The notes: a model not told the origin generated them from the letters alone. A stretch of 64,000 bases of DNA from Doris montereyensis (GCA_037039925.1 JAXRKP010001614.1:32501-96500), one strand, 5' to 3'. Shown: positions 30,773 through 43,819, counted from the stretch's first letter. A program made the numbers and translations.

Positions 30773-31433
30773 AAAGAACGAGAGATCCCCCTGCCTCGGA
30801 GCAATAGGCTTTCTAACGTAAACATAGTGAACTTTGTTATTGCATTTTTCCACGTAAAGGTTTTTGCTTTCATTCCATGGTGTGTATGTGAATAGCTTTG
30901 TGCGTCGTTAGTGTAATTGCGTGTGTGTGTGTGTGATATACTTAATGCAGGCAGCATGTATTAGCCTCTTGCCATGACTTGCGTCAAGATGTAGATTTCA
31001 ATATTACCCTGTTGAATTATTTCCACCTCACCTCTGATTTGCTTTTTGTACTCTTTGTTTTCCTTCCCTTCTTTTTTCCTATTTTTGCGCCCCCTCTCTT
31101 CCCACAATTTTTATTTTTTTTAGTTGATTACTGATATCTAGGATAATGCGTCGTTGACAAGATTTTTCATAGAAATGAACAATTCAGATATTTAGATTTT
31201 AATATATTGTGAAAGATTTATGTCACAGATTCAAAACTTTTCTTCACAATGTTAGCACAAACTACAAAAGAAATCAACATATACTTCTGACATACGTCTT
31301 CATTTTTTTTAATTAAAAGAAAATGATGTGCATTTGAGTGTTGAATCCTGAGATACTTACATGAAAGACATATATTTTAAGGACTATGATTTTAAAATAG
31401 ACTTTTTCTTAGTATCAATATTGTAAAATGGTA
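30773..31433. other. Probable LNPK 3' UTR
   Basis: AT-rich with a short (GT)n at 30,919-30,934. No strong polyadenylation signal is placed with confidence; AATAAA-type words occur farther on, at about 33,287 and 33,993. Confidence 0.4.
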
Positions 31434-32332
31434 CAGTGGAACTCGAAAGTGACGAGGTTGCCGGTTCGACCACAAAATCTTGCTAAATCGAGTTCTCGCT
31501 ATTTCCAAGATGTCTTGTTACAACAATGATCTGCCAAGGGGTCCCTGGGAACTCGCAGCTTTCACACACTTTCGATATAGCAATGTTCATGTGCGACTCT
31601 ATCAGCGAAGAAGACATACAATTTATTGGTTACTTCTCATTACAGGAATACTGATTACACACCGATAAATTTTTTCAAATGTCACACTTTTTTTTTTTAA
31701 ATTTAGAATCTCGGTCCCTACAGGTGGCATACTCCAAGTCACCCCTCCTTCCCTTTCCCTCAATTTTCATTATTTCACCGTGCTGTCATCACTTGGCACC
31801 TACCGACTTCAGTCTGATCCAGACAACTTGAAATTGTTGATACGTGACACTGGGAGACGGCATGAAGAAAATGAGAGCGAGAGCAATGCCATTAGTTTAG
31901 ACAACCTCCCTCTCCTCTCCTTCCCTCGCTATCAATCATCAAGTCACTATCATCAATTTGTACAGTGCAGTGCCACAATGTGCTAGATGTACATATGCAA
32001 GCCCCCTGACGGGCCATACTGTAGGATGGCAAGATGACGTCTGGCTAGATCTATCCATTTTTGTCACCACGAGTGTGGGCTTTTTATTTTGACAAAATTT
32101 TATTTTTTAATACGATTTGCCTCTTTACGGGTGTTATTTATTTAACAGTAACATAAGACTTAGATGAGAAAAGAATTTTGCTAAATTCGAGTTGGCTATC
32201 TTTTCTGTCTTACTATCAATGAGGTATTTTTATTGACTGAAAGAGGGAGAGAGAAAACCCCAGGGATATGGATTGATCATGCTATTCCTGGGTTCTCATT
32301 ATTTCCAAGCTCGCTACTTTCAAGTCCCACTG
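31434..32332. mobile_element. pogo/Tc1-like non-autonomous DNA transposon
   Basis: Terminal inverted repeats CAGTGGAACTCGAAAGTGAC and the inverse of GCTACTTTCAAGTCCCACTG are each bordered by TA (31,432-31,433 and 32,333-32,334). This is the TA target-site duplication typical of the Tc1/mariner/pogo superfamily. The 0.9 kb interior has no transposase frame, so it would depend on a transposase from elsewhere. About 25-30 bp of each end align with a few mismatches. Confidence 0.75.
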
Positions 32333-32334
32333 TA

Positions 32335-35302
32335 TCAATTTGCATCTAAAATTAGGGCAATGAATGCTTATCTTGATGTTTTGTTTAATTGTACTCTTTT
32401 CATTACATATGGGGTCCCCCCCCCCCCCTGTATTATTATATGTGATTGTATTGATTGCGTTTCTTGTAAATGCATGTTGCTATTATAAAAGAATCTGCAA
32501 ACCCTTTGGGGTCAAATTGTCTGTTTCTTGCCTTAAATGAACACAATCATCACCAAACTTTGCAATATTCTATGTATCTCTTATTATTATCTTTTCTTCA
32601 TTTGGAATATTGTAATAGCTTTCCAGGTATGTGTGTGTGTGTGTGTTGTGTTGCCTTATTTGTTCAGACCTAACAATATTTAAGATTGAAGAATGTCAGT
32701 AAAGACAGCTACATGTGTTTTCTTCTCTCAAAGCTGTCTCATGGTTTCACAGTAAGGTAACTGCTAAGATGAAGTTGTTTATATATTCAATATATAAAAT
32801 TTATTACCACGTTACCGGGCAGAAGATGAATTTGTACAGAATTTTTATGACTCTTTTTGGAAAAGAACACATTTTGTTTAGTTGCCTTTTTCTTTGTTTT
32901 TTGGGGTGTTAATTTTAGATTTGAATATAGGTCTACTGGGGTTTTTTTTCCAATTATGATAAAACAGGTCTGCTTTAGCAAGAAAGAAAGAAAAGAATTT
33001 GTGTACATATTTTATGCCATAATAATAGCTACAGCAATCAAGTTGAATGAATTTTTAAGATAAGAATCACTGCTTGCCTTTTTTTCTCTTTTACCAGAGA
33101 ATATCGTTCAGTTTGCTCTTATTTAAATTCACTCACAACAATCAAATCTTAATTTATTGAGACAAGTCTTTGTCTGGAATTAAGTTCATCAGTTGACTTA
33201 ACCAAACCTCCGTTAATCATAGACGTTGCCAGTAATAATATTCATCTCTATGTCATTTGTTTTGTGGCCCAAAAAAATGAACATTAATAAAGAACAATTT
33301 TTCTATAGTTACGCCATGACTAGATTATGACCGTACGTTAATTGGCACATGAGTTGCCTGTAGCGCTTATTATGTTTACGGATGCATTATGGGGATGAAT
33401 TGTTTGGTCACATTGTATAGTATAGACGTATGTATTTGTTTGTGTGTATTGTGAAGGTATATCATATCTTTCACTTTGACTGTTTGGGTTGTTTTTGGGG
33501 GTTTTATTCTTCTGTTTTTTTGTTTTACGTTTTTTTCTGTCATTTTTCTTGTTTTGGTTTAGTTTTTTCTTATTTTCAACCAATCAGTGGGAAAGTGCAA
33601 AGATAGTGATACAAGGTGCTCAATTGCTTTGTATAGAATGTTACTGTTACTCTTATTCACTAATTAGCAATTTATTGTACTTTTGTACTACTGTTATTAT
33701 GTCTTTCCTTGTTTGACGCAGCCTGTAGCTCAGTCATGAGGAATAAGAGATGTTATGCTTTCTTCCTAATGTATATATCATTATCGAATGTTGTTGACTC
33801 ATCATAATGCATATTATGCTTTTTCTCAATGATATTAACTGTTTAAAAGTAAGTACAAACAAGAGAAAAAAATTAGACCCCTTCGAAAATGTATTTATTT
33901 TGCTACGGGGATACAATATTAATTGCTTTTGTTGGTAATTGTTATTGTTTAAGTTGAAGTTTGACTTATCACTTATACTTTTTGCTCCCCAAATAAATTT
34001 GCTCAGTTGCGCTGTAGTAGGTGATTTTATGATTCTTAAATTTCAGCTTTCTCAGTGGTTTTCAATCATAAAACATATGCGATTTTCTTTTTTTTAAAAT
34101 TTTTTATTGTTCAGTTTTTCTTTTCTTTTTTCCCCATTAACTCATGTTTAATATATTTACGTTCAGATCCTAAATTCTGAATTTAAAATGTCCTTCTTAA
34201 ATTATAGAGATAAGTCATATTAATCTTGATTATGTAGCTGTTAACAATATTGGCTTTAGGCAGTAGTGTTGACAGTGATGGGTTGTTTTATGATGTGTCA
34301 GATGATATATATCTGTGGTTTACATATGCGTAGAAACTCTTAAATCAAAAGTGGTTTCACCTTTTATTAAAAGCAATCAATTGAGTCTCACCAGCTGAAA
34401 ATCAAAAGAAACTTACAAAAGTGAAAGTTGTTGTAAAAGAGGATGGTTTACTTTAAATTTAATTTTCTCTCACTCTGATCGGAGGTCATCGTGAACCTAG
34501 TTTCACTTTGATAATATATTATTCAGAGAAAATGCAGAGTAAATAATACTACCGGTATTGTACTTTAGATTTAATGCTTTGTTGGATAAGAAGCGTCGTT
34601 TTCCAATATTGCTGGATGGTCTGAGATGTTGGTTGGGAATAATGAGATGTAGTTTTGTAGGAGGGCTGACAGCCCTTCGCTTCACGATATAGAAACTGGG
34701 ATGAGCTCTGGCTCTATGGCCTTGAAGGAACTACTTTACTTTTACTGACAGGCCTTGGTTTTGCCACTGGTTTGGTTGGAGTAAAACAAAAAAACTGCTT
34801 AAGAGTAACTTGGATTTAGGGCAGACTATTTAAATAAGACTTTATAGCATGGTCTCATCTCAGACTAGTGATAGTATAATCAATGTGGAGAAAAATAACC
34901 TAACCTACTCCTCTAGAGGAAAATAATGTATCCAGTTTACAAGTAGCTCGTCTTAGAATGAACTATAAATGCATGTCATTTGTGCGAATGGTGATATCTA
35001 TGATTCTGAAAGTAAACGTCTATTTTTAGGCAAATTATTGATAGGTCATTAACCCATTTGCGCCAATATTTTCTCTAATACGTAATGTTTGTCTAAATGT
35101 TTTCTTTTACTTGAGGATTTAGACGCCTACTTTTATGATTGATTGCTTTTGATGTTGGCTCTTATAATTGTGTATCCATGAAATGGGGTATGCTGTTGTG
35201 TGTATGTATTTCTCTGTCTATCACAAAATGTTGGCTTGATGTCTTCTGCAAAGGTTTTAACTGAATGCTTCCCAATCCCAGATATATTTTGACGTAAAAC
35301 AG
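32335..35302. other. Long gene-free AT-rich intergenic stretch
   Basis: No coding similarity, tRNA or tandem array found. Candidate AATAAA polyadenylation words lie at about 33,287 and 33,993. A SINE family C tail remnant (TATAGAAACTGGGATGAGCT, GGCCTTGAAGGAAC) spans about 34,686-34,735. Confidence 0.5.
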
Positions 35303-35433
35303 TGCCCCCCCCCCCTCCCCCCCCCTCCCCCTCCCCCCCTCCCCCTCCCCCCCTCCCCCCTCCCCCCCTCCCCCCCTCCCCCCTCCCCCCCCTCCCCCCC
35401 TCCCCTCCCCCTCCCTCCCCCTCCCCCTCCCTT
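35303..35433. repeat. C-rich CCCCCCT array
   Basis: About 130 bp of C-runs (4-13 nt) separated by single Ts; G-rich on the minus strand and potentially quadruplex-forming. Gly/Glu/Arg open frames on the minus strand here are repeat translations. Confidence 0.95.
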
Positions 35434-35579
35434 CTAGAAGACAGAATATGTAATAATTCATAAATTGAAAGTGACCCAAACTTTTCATTAGAAGTGCATC
35501 TTGTTTTAGTGGGCATACCATAAATTTGATGATTATTTCCATCTCCCCTTAAGGAATTATGCTGTAGAAAGAGTGTCAC

Positions 35580-35678
35580 TTGACCCCCTGGGGCTGGTGT
35601 GCTTGGCGGGCAAACCGGTTCTAGGTCCTACTCCTTTTTTTCACTTTCACTCTTTCGCGTATCTTTCCTCTCTTAATT
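35580..35678 (+). mobile_element. Family B repeat, 5' half (interrupted)
   Basis: GGGGCTGGTGTGCTTGGCGG to TTTCCTCTCTTAATT. It is split by a family A SINE and resumes at 36,011. Confidence 0.8.
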
Positions 35679-36010
35679 GGGGACTCGGTAGTCCAGAGTT
35701 GAGGTGTCGGCCTCTCAACCAAAAGGTAGTGGGTTCAAGCCCCGCCGAAGGTTGAAAATTTTCTCGAATCTTTTCGGGCAAAATCTAAACCCCCCCCCCT
35801 CCCCCGATCCAGGTAGCTAGATCGACACCTAGTCCCATCAGAGACGGACGAATAAAGGAGGTCCCGTGTGCTGATCACAACACTCTGTACACGTTAAAGA
35901 TCCATTGGCTGTTTATAGGGCAGTCTGGGCAAAATTTAAAATCCTACCAAAAACCCCGAGATCGCCTTAGTTGTGAATGTGGGTAAATCAAATCAGAACA
36001 AAATCAAAAA
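35679..36010 (+). mobile_element. SINE family A copy nested in family B, with target duplication
   Basis: A near-complete copy. The head is GGGGACTCGGTAGTCCAGAG, with CTCTCAACCAAAAGG and the B-box GGGTTCAAGCCCC. The body has GATCGACACCTAGTCCCATC and CACGTTAAAGATCC, and the tail is AAATCAAATCAGAAC…. It is bordered on both sides by CCTCTCTTAATT (35,667-35,678 and 36,011-36,022), a 12 bp target-site duplication expected from LINE-driven insertion. Confidence 0.95.
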
Positions 36011-36078
36011 CCTCTCTTAATTCACCTTGAGATCACCGCATATGGTGGACGGGGTCATTTTCATTGAAACAAATCGGC
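36011..36078 (+). mobile_element. Family B repeat, 3' half (resumed)
   Basis: CACCTTGAGATCACCGCATA, TGGTGGACGGGGTC and the AAACAAATC tail complete the copy begun at 35,580. Confidence 0.85.
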
Positions 36079-36667
36079 TTTGCGTCGTAGATTTTTTTTG
36101 TGGCTGAGAGAAAATTGCATTTACTCTCATGACATTGATTTTCTTTATTGACAAACAAGTGGCAAATGTGTAGTAATGACTCTTATAATATATTCTCTGG
36201 CCCCTACTCATGACAGTGCTCATGTCATTATATCATTATTATAGACATGGTTGTGATCAAGCTCTTGACAATTTGTTTTCTTCTGATTTGAATCTTGTGT
36301 TTAAGCTTTGCTCATGATATTCCATTATCTCATTTAATTTTATTTTATTTGTTAACCTGAGAAAATGTCATTGTTCTCGTGTTATTCAATGTATCATCAG
36401 GCTGTTTCCTGTGGAGATGCATTCATGATAGAATTGGTGTTGTTTATGAGACAACTTCTAACTACTAGTGCATTTTCATGTGAGCGTCTTTAAGAAGATA
36501 CATGTATATAGAAGTCCTCTCTCTTCAACCGTAGAAATGGCATTTACACGTTGCATAATTCTCGGATCCTTTTTCTGCACCTTTGTCTTATTATTAATAT
36601 TGTTGTTGTTTGCTCTTCTTTTTCTTCTTCTTCTTCTCCTTTATTTTTCTTTCTTTCATCTTCATCA

Positions 36668-36805
36668 GTGTGACGGGGTTGGCAGGTGTTGCTAGTAGGT
36701 CTTACTTCTTTCCTCTCACTCTTTTACTTATCTTTCTGTTTCTTCTTAACTCTCCCTGAGATCCGCTTATGGTGGATGGGGTGAACTTCAATCAAGCAAA
36801 CATGT
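36668..36805 (+). mobile_element. Family B short repeat copy
   Basis: TGACGGGGTTGGCAGGTGTTGCTAGTAGGTC-type head, CCCTGAGATCCGCTTATGG and CTTCAATCAAGCAAACA tail. Confidence 0.85.
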
Positions 36806-36978
36806 TCATCTTCATCTAAACTGCTTGTAGTGTATTAAATTGGTATCGTTGACAGTGTAATAAAATTTACCACAGAATATGCCCCACCTTAATGTGAGCC
36901 TTGTAGAAGTAAAGGAAGTTAAAAGAACCCCAAATCATCAGTGAAAATAGATATTGCGCCGTGGCTGGATTCGCTGCA

Positions 36979-37022
36979 ATCCCCCTCCCCTCTCTCCCTC
37001 TACCCCCCTCCTCCCCCTCCTT
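36979..37022. repeat. C/T-rich low-complexity tract
   Basis: CCCCTCCCC-type runs, about 44 bp. Confidence 0.85.
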
Positions 37023-37224
37023 TCAATTCTAATAATTCATGAGGTGGGTATGTGAATGAATGAACTTTACTGAGATGACTGGGGGCATTTGCACAGTCTA
37101 CAAGAGTCATGCGTTTTCCTTGACCGGAGTTACAAGGGTTGGTCAGCTTGATGCTGGATTCTTTGAACTGCGATGGATAGGATCTCGCATTGGTTTTGTT
37201 AACATGATAGGCAGCCAATCTGTA

Positions 37225-37435
37225 TTATAATATCTTATTTGCCTGTGTTAGAGGACTGATTAAATAGTTTCTATTTATAACATCCTCTTTGCCTATGATT
37301 GTTAGGGGGAGCTGTTCAGTAGACTCTATTATAACAATAATAACATCTTCTTTGTCTGTGTTAGAGGGCTAATTAAGCAGTCTCTATTATAACATCTTCT
37401 TTGCATATGTTAGAGGACTGATTAAGTAATAATTT
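37225..37435. repeat. Tandem repeat, irregular 55-80 bp unit
   Basis: About four diverged copies of TATTATAACATCTTCTTTGC, TTAGAGGACTGATTAA and CAGTCTC blocks. Unit length varies through internal indels. Confidence 0.8.
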
Positions 37436-37626
37436 CTTTCTTCTTTAGTCATCAGTTTCATTAGTTGTCATCCATGGCCAGTCTTATGGTAAAATAGAAC
37501 GTACACAAAATGCGTTGGCATTCAACCAATGATAATTTGCCTCAATGCTGGTGAATGGGGAAACTTCCCACCCAAAGGAAAAGCACCGACATACTCTACA
37601 GAAAAATGAGAAAAGTAGAGATAGCA

Positions 37627-37762
37627 ACAACAAAAAAAAAGCAATTGCAGAAAGTGAAATATTTAGAACAAAAAAAAAAAAGCACTTGCAGAAAGTGAAA
37701 TATTTAAAACGAAAATAAAAAGAAAAGCACTTGCAGAAAGTGAAATATTTAGACGAAAAATA
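37627..37762. repeat. Tandem repeat, 42-45 bp unit, three copies
   Basis: GCACTTGCAGAAAGTGAAAT plus ATTTAGAAC, separated by A-rich spacers of variable length; starts near 37,641, 37,683 and 37,728. Confidence 0.9.
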
Positions 37763-37829
37763 AAAACATGCCCACAGAATCGATGCTATTGCTTTTGTGA
37801 AAAGACAATTATCAGTCAGTGACATTGTA

Positions 37830-39885
37830 CTTTAATGTAATTAATTATTATGTCCCTTGACTTGGAAATCTTTCTTTTGCAGCAGTATCAAGAGGCAATT
37901 TGTTCTCTGATTCCGTGCAATTTGACAATGGTTATTGTCTAGTTAACATTTCTGATTATCATTATCATCAGTAACGGATTTTTATTTTTGTGAAACCATT
38001 TATTTCTCTCAATTATTTTTGACTGAGAATCGTTGTAGCTGGCCATTACTATTGTAAAGAAAAATCCTCGCAAACCTGATTTGTCAAAAGTAAATTCTTC
38101 TTTCTTATCTCTTAACCCATTCCACACACTCTTTGTCTAGAGCCCGGTGATTTCTACTGATGTCTTTATCATCAATCTGCTTCCGTGAGTCATAAATTTA
38201 TGCAGCGTACACAGTTCTTATTGTTGTTGACATTACCCGTTCTTGATCAATATTCCACGAAATTCATGCTTGCACGTAATCAAATGTTATGTATCAGGTT
38301 CAAAAACATCTTCGTATACTAGGAGGAAGAGTATAATGATTATCACGTGCATTTATTAAATCGTCACTCGCATGACAAACCGTTCCATTTCCATCGCTAA
38401 ATCCAGGTAACCAGAAAATCACCTGTTAAGTCACGAAGACATGATTGTAATAGAGGTTAGAACTTAGAACAAAACTGGTTACGCAATATCTCGGAATTTA
38501 CTCGTATTTCATATAACCATTCAGACATTAAGTTATACTACTAAAACTAAAAAAGCCAAAAAATTGAGAAATTTTGAGTTTGAGCAGTTTGTCAGTAAAG
38601 CGATGAAATGCTGGTTGACATTTGAAAATCAAATTTTGATTGAAAGTAAAATCGTTGTATTGAAGTAAAAATGGAAATTTTAAACCTTATTTTGATAATC
38701 GTACAACATACATTTTATACATACTAATAAATTGATAATCATAACATACATCATACATTCAAAATCACTTGAAAATCTAAAAATTTTGAAGGAAGAAAAA
38801 ACAAACTGTGTAATAAAATGGAACCAGTCTCTTGCAATTTATTTGTGCTCTAAATTTCACATATATGTAATCCATGGAAATTGAACTGTTATTAGTGTTA
38901 TTAACACTACGCACTGTATTTTGTTAAAAACACACAACAAAAATGAGTAGGCCTACAGATTCTTGTTTAATATTCAGGCTACCAGCAATATAAAAAAAGG
39001 TGTAATAAATCAAATTTTGTATCTCAGCAAGAGATGTCTGATTTGTCTAAAAAAAATTAGGGGGGGTGGTGTGTTTTTTAGACTGACAGTGTTGTATCAG
39101 TTGTAAAGTGTAGAATCTTCGCAGGAAGGATTCACTAATGTGTTCATAATCTTTATACTCTGATTTCTTCTTATAATTATTATAATGAGTGAGTACGAGT
39201 AGTAGTAGAGAAGAGAAGAAGAGGAAGTAGAAGTACCCAGTAGGAAGTATTCTCTCTTTGAGAATATTTGTATCCTAATCTTCTTCTCATGCTGATCACA
39301 TACTGTCCCTGAAAATAAATTAAATGTGTGCCAGTATCTTTTTTATATATATATTATATATGTATACATATATGTATCATGTAATGAAAAATCTTGACAT
39401 CCATGTACTGATGACTGGTAATTATGTGAATAATAGATGTTATTGTTTTCTCATTGGACCAGCCAATTATTTCTGCTATTCATTAAAAGATAGCATGCAT
39501 TCATCATGACAGCCTATGTGACTTGTCTATATGCGTATGTCGCCATTTTGTTCAGGTATTTATTACGAGAGAATAAATTCTGCGATGGTGTGAATCAGTA
39601 CAATAAAAAAAATAAGTAAACATTGCTTTCTTCTTGGAATTTACTTTTACTAAAATTCTTTATACGTTCATTGAAAAACTTAACAATTCAAGTTTGCTTT
39701 GAGTTGACTTCATCATGTTGAGAATTTCATTGCTCAGTGTCTTGGTTAAAAATGTCATGACGGTTTTTTGTAAGGGTAGATAACTTGAAACTTCACTCTC
39801 AGTTATTTTCTTCTGAACTTTTTAGTTCCACTCATCAAATTTGTTTGAGATAATAATAATAATAATAATGATATAATTTGTAAGC
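37830..39885. other. Gene-free intergenic stretch
   Basis: No coding similarity or repeat family recognised. A G-rich run (39,060-39,069), a GTAGTAG/AGAAGAAG patch near 39,200 and a short (AAT)n at 39,851-39,868 are the only low-complexity features. Confidence 0.5.
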
Positions 39886-39889
39886 ATTT

Positions 39890-40035
39890 CCTCAAGCTGT
39901 CTATGTGTCAGACTAGCATCTTGTCCAGGAGGTAATTATTATCACCTGTTCTGTTTCACGCTGTAAAAACCAGGATGCACTCCGGCTCTATGAGCGGTAA
40001 TGGCCTTGTTGATGGAATTTTTAATTTACTTAATC
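39890..40035 (+). mobile_element. SINE family C tail fragment
   Basis: GTCAGACTAGCATCTTGTCC, AGGAGGTAATTATTATCACC and ACTCCGGCTCTATGAGCGG match the 3' half of family C. Confidence 0.8.
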
Positions 40036-40409
40036 TGTTGATGAAAGCTAAATCAAAATGTTTTAATTGCCTATAATATAGAATCTGATATACAGTTTTA
40101 ATACACTTTTTCATCTTCTGAAGTTTTCCTCTACATTCAGACAATTTTAAATTCCCATCTATGACTATGAAGAGAGGTGATTGCTTGGAATACTACTTTA
40201 TCATGTTTCATTTGTCTGTTACCTTGCATATCCTAATATCAAAGAACCATTCGAAATCAAAAGGCTATATTCCACCTCAAATTTTATAACTGTTATTAAC
40301 TATTAAGTTGATGGGATGTGTCTCAACTTGATTTTTTTGCATGAAGTTTTTAGTGTATTATTTCATTAGTTCGACATCTGACAAAATATGTCTGATTTTT
40401 GCCACTCTC

Positions 40410-40705
40410 TGGGACTCGGCGGTCGAGAGGAAGGTGTCGGTTTCTCAACCAAAAGGTTATGGGTTCAAGCCCAGACAGTTGAAATTTTTTCTGGATTTTT
40501 TTTTCAGAGTAAAACCTACTCCCCCTTATCCAGGATCGACACCTAGTCCCATCAGAGACGGATGATAAAAAGGAGGTCCTGTGTATAGAGCACAATACTC
40601 TGTGCACGTTAAAGATTCCTTGGCTGTTTACAGGACAGTTTGGACAAAACTAAAAATCCTATCAAAACCTTCCGAGATCACCCAAGTTGTGGATGTAAAT
40701 AAAAT
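40410..40705 (+). mobile_element. SINE family A copy
   Basis: Head GGGACTCGGCGGTCGAGAGG, then CTCAACCAAAAGGTTATGGG, GATCGACACCTAGTCCCATC and GTGCACGTTAAAGATTCC; tail AATAAAATCAAAC. Confidence 0.92.
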
Positions 40706-42590
40706 CAAACTGCCACTCTTTAGTTCTTGGAAATTCATTCCAGTTTGATTTTTTCAATAATAAGAATCGTTGTAGCATTAGGTTTAGCACATTGAACAAA
40801 CAATCTCATCCGTTTCATCAAAACCAGTCTGTAAAAATATCCTCTAATATATCACAGCCTGACGAATTTAGTATTTTCGTAGCGTCAATTTAAAGACACT
40901 GCAAATGAGTCTATGCAATACATTGCAACGCTTAAGCTTTTACATTCCTAGATGAAAAACATGCGTACAATTCATTAGTCCTTAAATAGCAAATTATATT
41001 TGCTTCTGAATACTTGGGCAAATTGTCTATATGTTTATGTATGTGTGTGGTTTAACTTTAACTCTTTCCCTGCTTTGAGACGGAAAAATCGGCTCGCATC
41101 AATCGATACACCTAGATTTTGAGCCAGAAGAATGGGCTTCATAGATCTACTTTCCAATCAATCTCTTTATCCAGCTATTTTATTCAATGACTTTAGACTA
41201 CTTCTGGGTCAAGTCTTAAAAGTGTCCTTAACAAAATGATATCTGTTACAAGCTTTGTTTGAGTGAATATTTGTGCTAATTTTATTCCTTTTTTTTTTTT
41301 ACCCATCTATAGATTTGTTTACATTTTTTCTTGATGGGCATGTTCAGGCATAACCAATCCAGGGCTCTAGATTAAGTGGGGGAAGGAGTTACATGTCTGT
41401 AGGCTTATTTTGAACTAAGGATCTTGGGTCTTCACTTGTATTTGTTTTTTATTTATTTTTTACATGTTGCTTCAATTGGTTTGGCTTTATTTAGTAAAGT
41501 AGACGAGCATGTATGATGATCTTTCTCCCAACACAATTCGCTAACCCAGTCACTGTTTAAGTGCTAAGTCTATCAATATTGCTATCATATTGTTTCCTTG
41601 CTATGTTTGTGTTTATTATTTGCAGTTGCATGCTTTAATTCATTTCTTTTGGTTTTGGTTGCTGTATTTAATATGAATGTTCACTTGTATCGTTAGCCAC
41701 ATTTTTCTGCGCTATCTTGGTTGTTGGTATTTCTGATTATTTTGTTATGTTATTTTAAGTTATAATGTATTGGGGCGGGATGTTGCATGGGAATTTTCAT
41801 AATTGTGTTTCATTTGCTTTGGCATGTTAAAAAGAAGATTGAATACATATTTATTATTCTTTCTTGACAACTCATGAAACAACAATTTTTTTTGTAAATC
41901 TTTTATATGCAGCTCTATTTCTCCAAGTCAGTACTCTTTAATACTCAAGTCGATGTCGTTAAAACAATCAAATGAGTAAATTTCAGATACAGTCGGAGAG
42001 AATGTTGGCTAAAATGGTTTTATTTATCGTCTCTGTTACACGTTGAAAGACTTAGCTAAAATAAGGACATGGAAACGTAAAATTTGAACGTGCTGGTTTT
42101 CTTATCTATTTAAATAAATAATTTCATTTGCCAGTGTGTGCTTTTTTTTCTTTTTGTTTTCACAGATGTGTCATCCAATACTGTAATCAATTACAGATAG
42201 AAGATGGAATAATTGGTTTCATGAAGCACTGTGATTGGGCTTCTTTAGCATATTACTAAGCTTATTAAAAAGACTGATAGTTTGCTTTTGCTTTCTTTTC
42301 AAATTCAAGGCATAGCAGTACATGTATTCGCATGTAGTTAAGCTGCCATAGAGCACAGAACCTAGACATTTTTTCAATGTTATTTTTCCATAATTTGTAT
42401 TTTGGAGTTTCAGGTGTTTATTATCATTATGTATGATATATTATGCTTGTTGGCTTTGCTTGTATGTCTTGTATTTGTATAGATCATACAATTGTTTTGC
42501 ATAAATATAATATTTTGAAATCACTGTTTTGTGAGACCATTTACCTTCCTTGTACGCAAGTCTTTCAAAATCAATTCATGACTCACACAA
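40706..42590. other. Gene-free intergenic stretch
   Basis: No conserved coding frame, RNA gene or repeat family identified. T-rich, including a T-run at 41,288-41,300. Confidence 0.5.
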
Positions 42591-42693
42591 AGTTTTGCTT
42601 TTGTTTTCTTTGTTCAATCAAGATGAACGTATGTTGTTGCTTTGAGCTTTGTTTTCTTTGTTCAATCAAGATTAACGTATGTTGTTGCTTTGT
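42591..42693. repeat. Two-copy tandem duplication of about 48 bp
   Basis: TTTGTTTTCTTTGTTCAATC followed by AAGAT(G/T)AACGTATGTTGTTG occurs twice with one substitution, so the duplication is recent. Confidence 0.93.
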
Positions 42694-42779
42694 TTAGCTT
42701 GTTACGATATGGCCACCAAAGGTTTTGGTTTTAACGCACTGGTGGAAGAGATGCGCATTTGAGATATTCAACTAACATG

Positions 42780-42920
42780 GGCTGTTGGCGGGGCTGCTGG
42801 TAGGTCCCTCTTCTTTCCTTTTTATTCTTTCGCTTATTTTTCATCTTGCTGTTTCCTCTTCATGCACTCCGACATCATCGCATATGGTGTACAGGGTCAT
42901 TTTGAATGAGACGCATTCAA
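42780..42920 (+). mobile_element. Family B short repeat copy
   Basis: GCTGTTGGCGGGGCTGCTGG head, CTGTTTCCTCTTCATGCACT centre and CGCATATGGTGTACAGGGTC block. Confidence 0.87.
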
Positions 42921-43104
42921 AGCATGTATTTATAAAATGTTTTAGTATGTGCGGAGAGATGTTGGAGTCTGTTTCAGTAAGAAGAGGATCCACTTTTGCG
43001 AAAAGTTCATTTCCAGAAATTGTGACTGGTGAGATTTTCGCATAAGATGACTATTCATATGATTACTACACAAGATAGATTTCCCATGTTCAATAGTGGA
43101 GTGC

Positions 43105-43262
43105 GTAGTTGGCGGGCACTGCTGGTAGGGTCCTACTTTTTCCTTTCACTCTTTTACTTTTAACTATTCCCTTATCTTTCACCTTACTGTTTCCTTTAAA
43201 TCAACCCTGAGATCACCAGATATGGTGTACGGGGAAGATTTCAATTAACTAAACAAATCAAA
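43105..43262 (+). mobile_element. Family B short repeat copy
   Basis: GTTGGCGGGCACTGCTGGTA head with a duplicated T/C centre, AACCCTGAGATCACCAGATA, then CAATTAACTAAACAAATC tail. Confidence 0.87.
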
Positions 43263-43288
43263 CACTAAACACACAATAGATAAGTTTG

Positions 43289-43327
43289 TGACCAATTCAA
43301 TTCAATTCAATTCAATTCAATTCAATC
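43289..43327. repeat. (CAATT)n pentamer array
   Basis: About eight CAATT units in family B-adjacent sequence. Confidence 0.9.
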
Positions 43328-43819
43328 AATTCAATCATCTTTAGTGATCCTTTAAAAAAGGAAGTTATACTTGTGTTATCACAATTTCAGTTTGAAAAAT
43401 AAAAGAATGCATCCATGCATTTAAAGTAAAACAAATTTAACTTAGGTTAATCATTAAATGTTTAGTTTTTAGGAAAAGTATACAAAAATGCAAAGGCGGG
43501 TAAATAGATAGTGCAGTGAAACATAGATTTAAAAAAAATAAAAATAAATAATTATAGACAAATCAGTTTAGCTTCATGCATACACATTCATTAACTTATC
43601 ATAAATCATTCATTCACCATCTATGAATTTACATTTCTTAAACATTGTGAGGAAAACGCCATTGTGCTTTGAAAGTAAGGTATGGTCAAACTTTCGCATG
43701 GCACTTGGAAGAAAAGATCTAAAATATCTGTCAGTCTTTTGGATTTTAAATGTATAAGTCGACCGCTTCTATTACTTGTTTTGGATATGGAGAAAAGAGG
43801 GTGGATATTGTCTCTAAGA

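Noticed and set aside
35133..35579. Gly/Glu/Arg-rich frames on the minus strand
   Set aside because: Translation of the CCCCCCT array.
42443..43045. Possible secreted or membrane proteins between 42.4 and 43.0 kb
   Set aside because: Frames coincide with a 48 bp tandem duplication and a family B repeat; no conservation or splice support.
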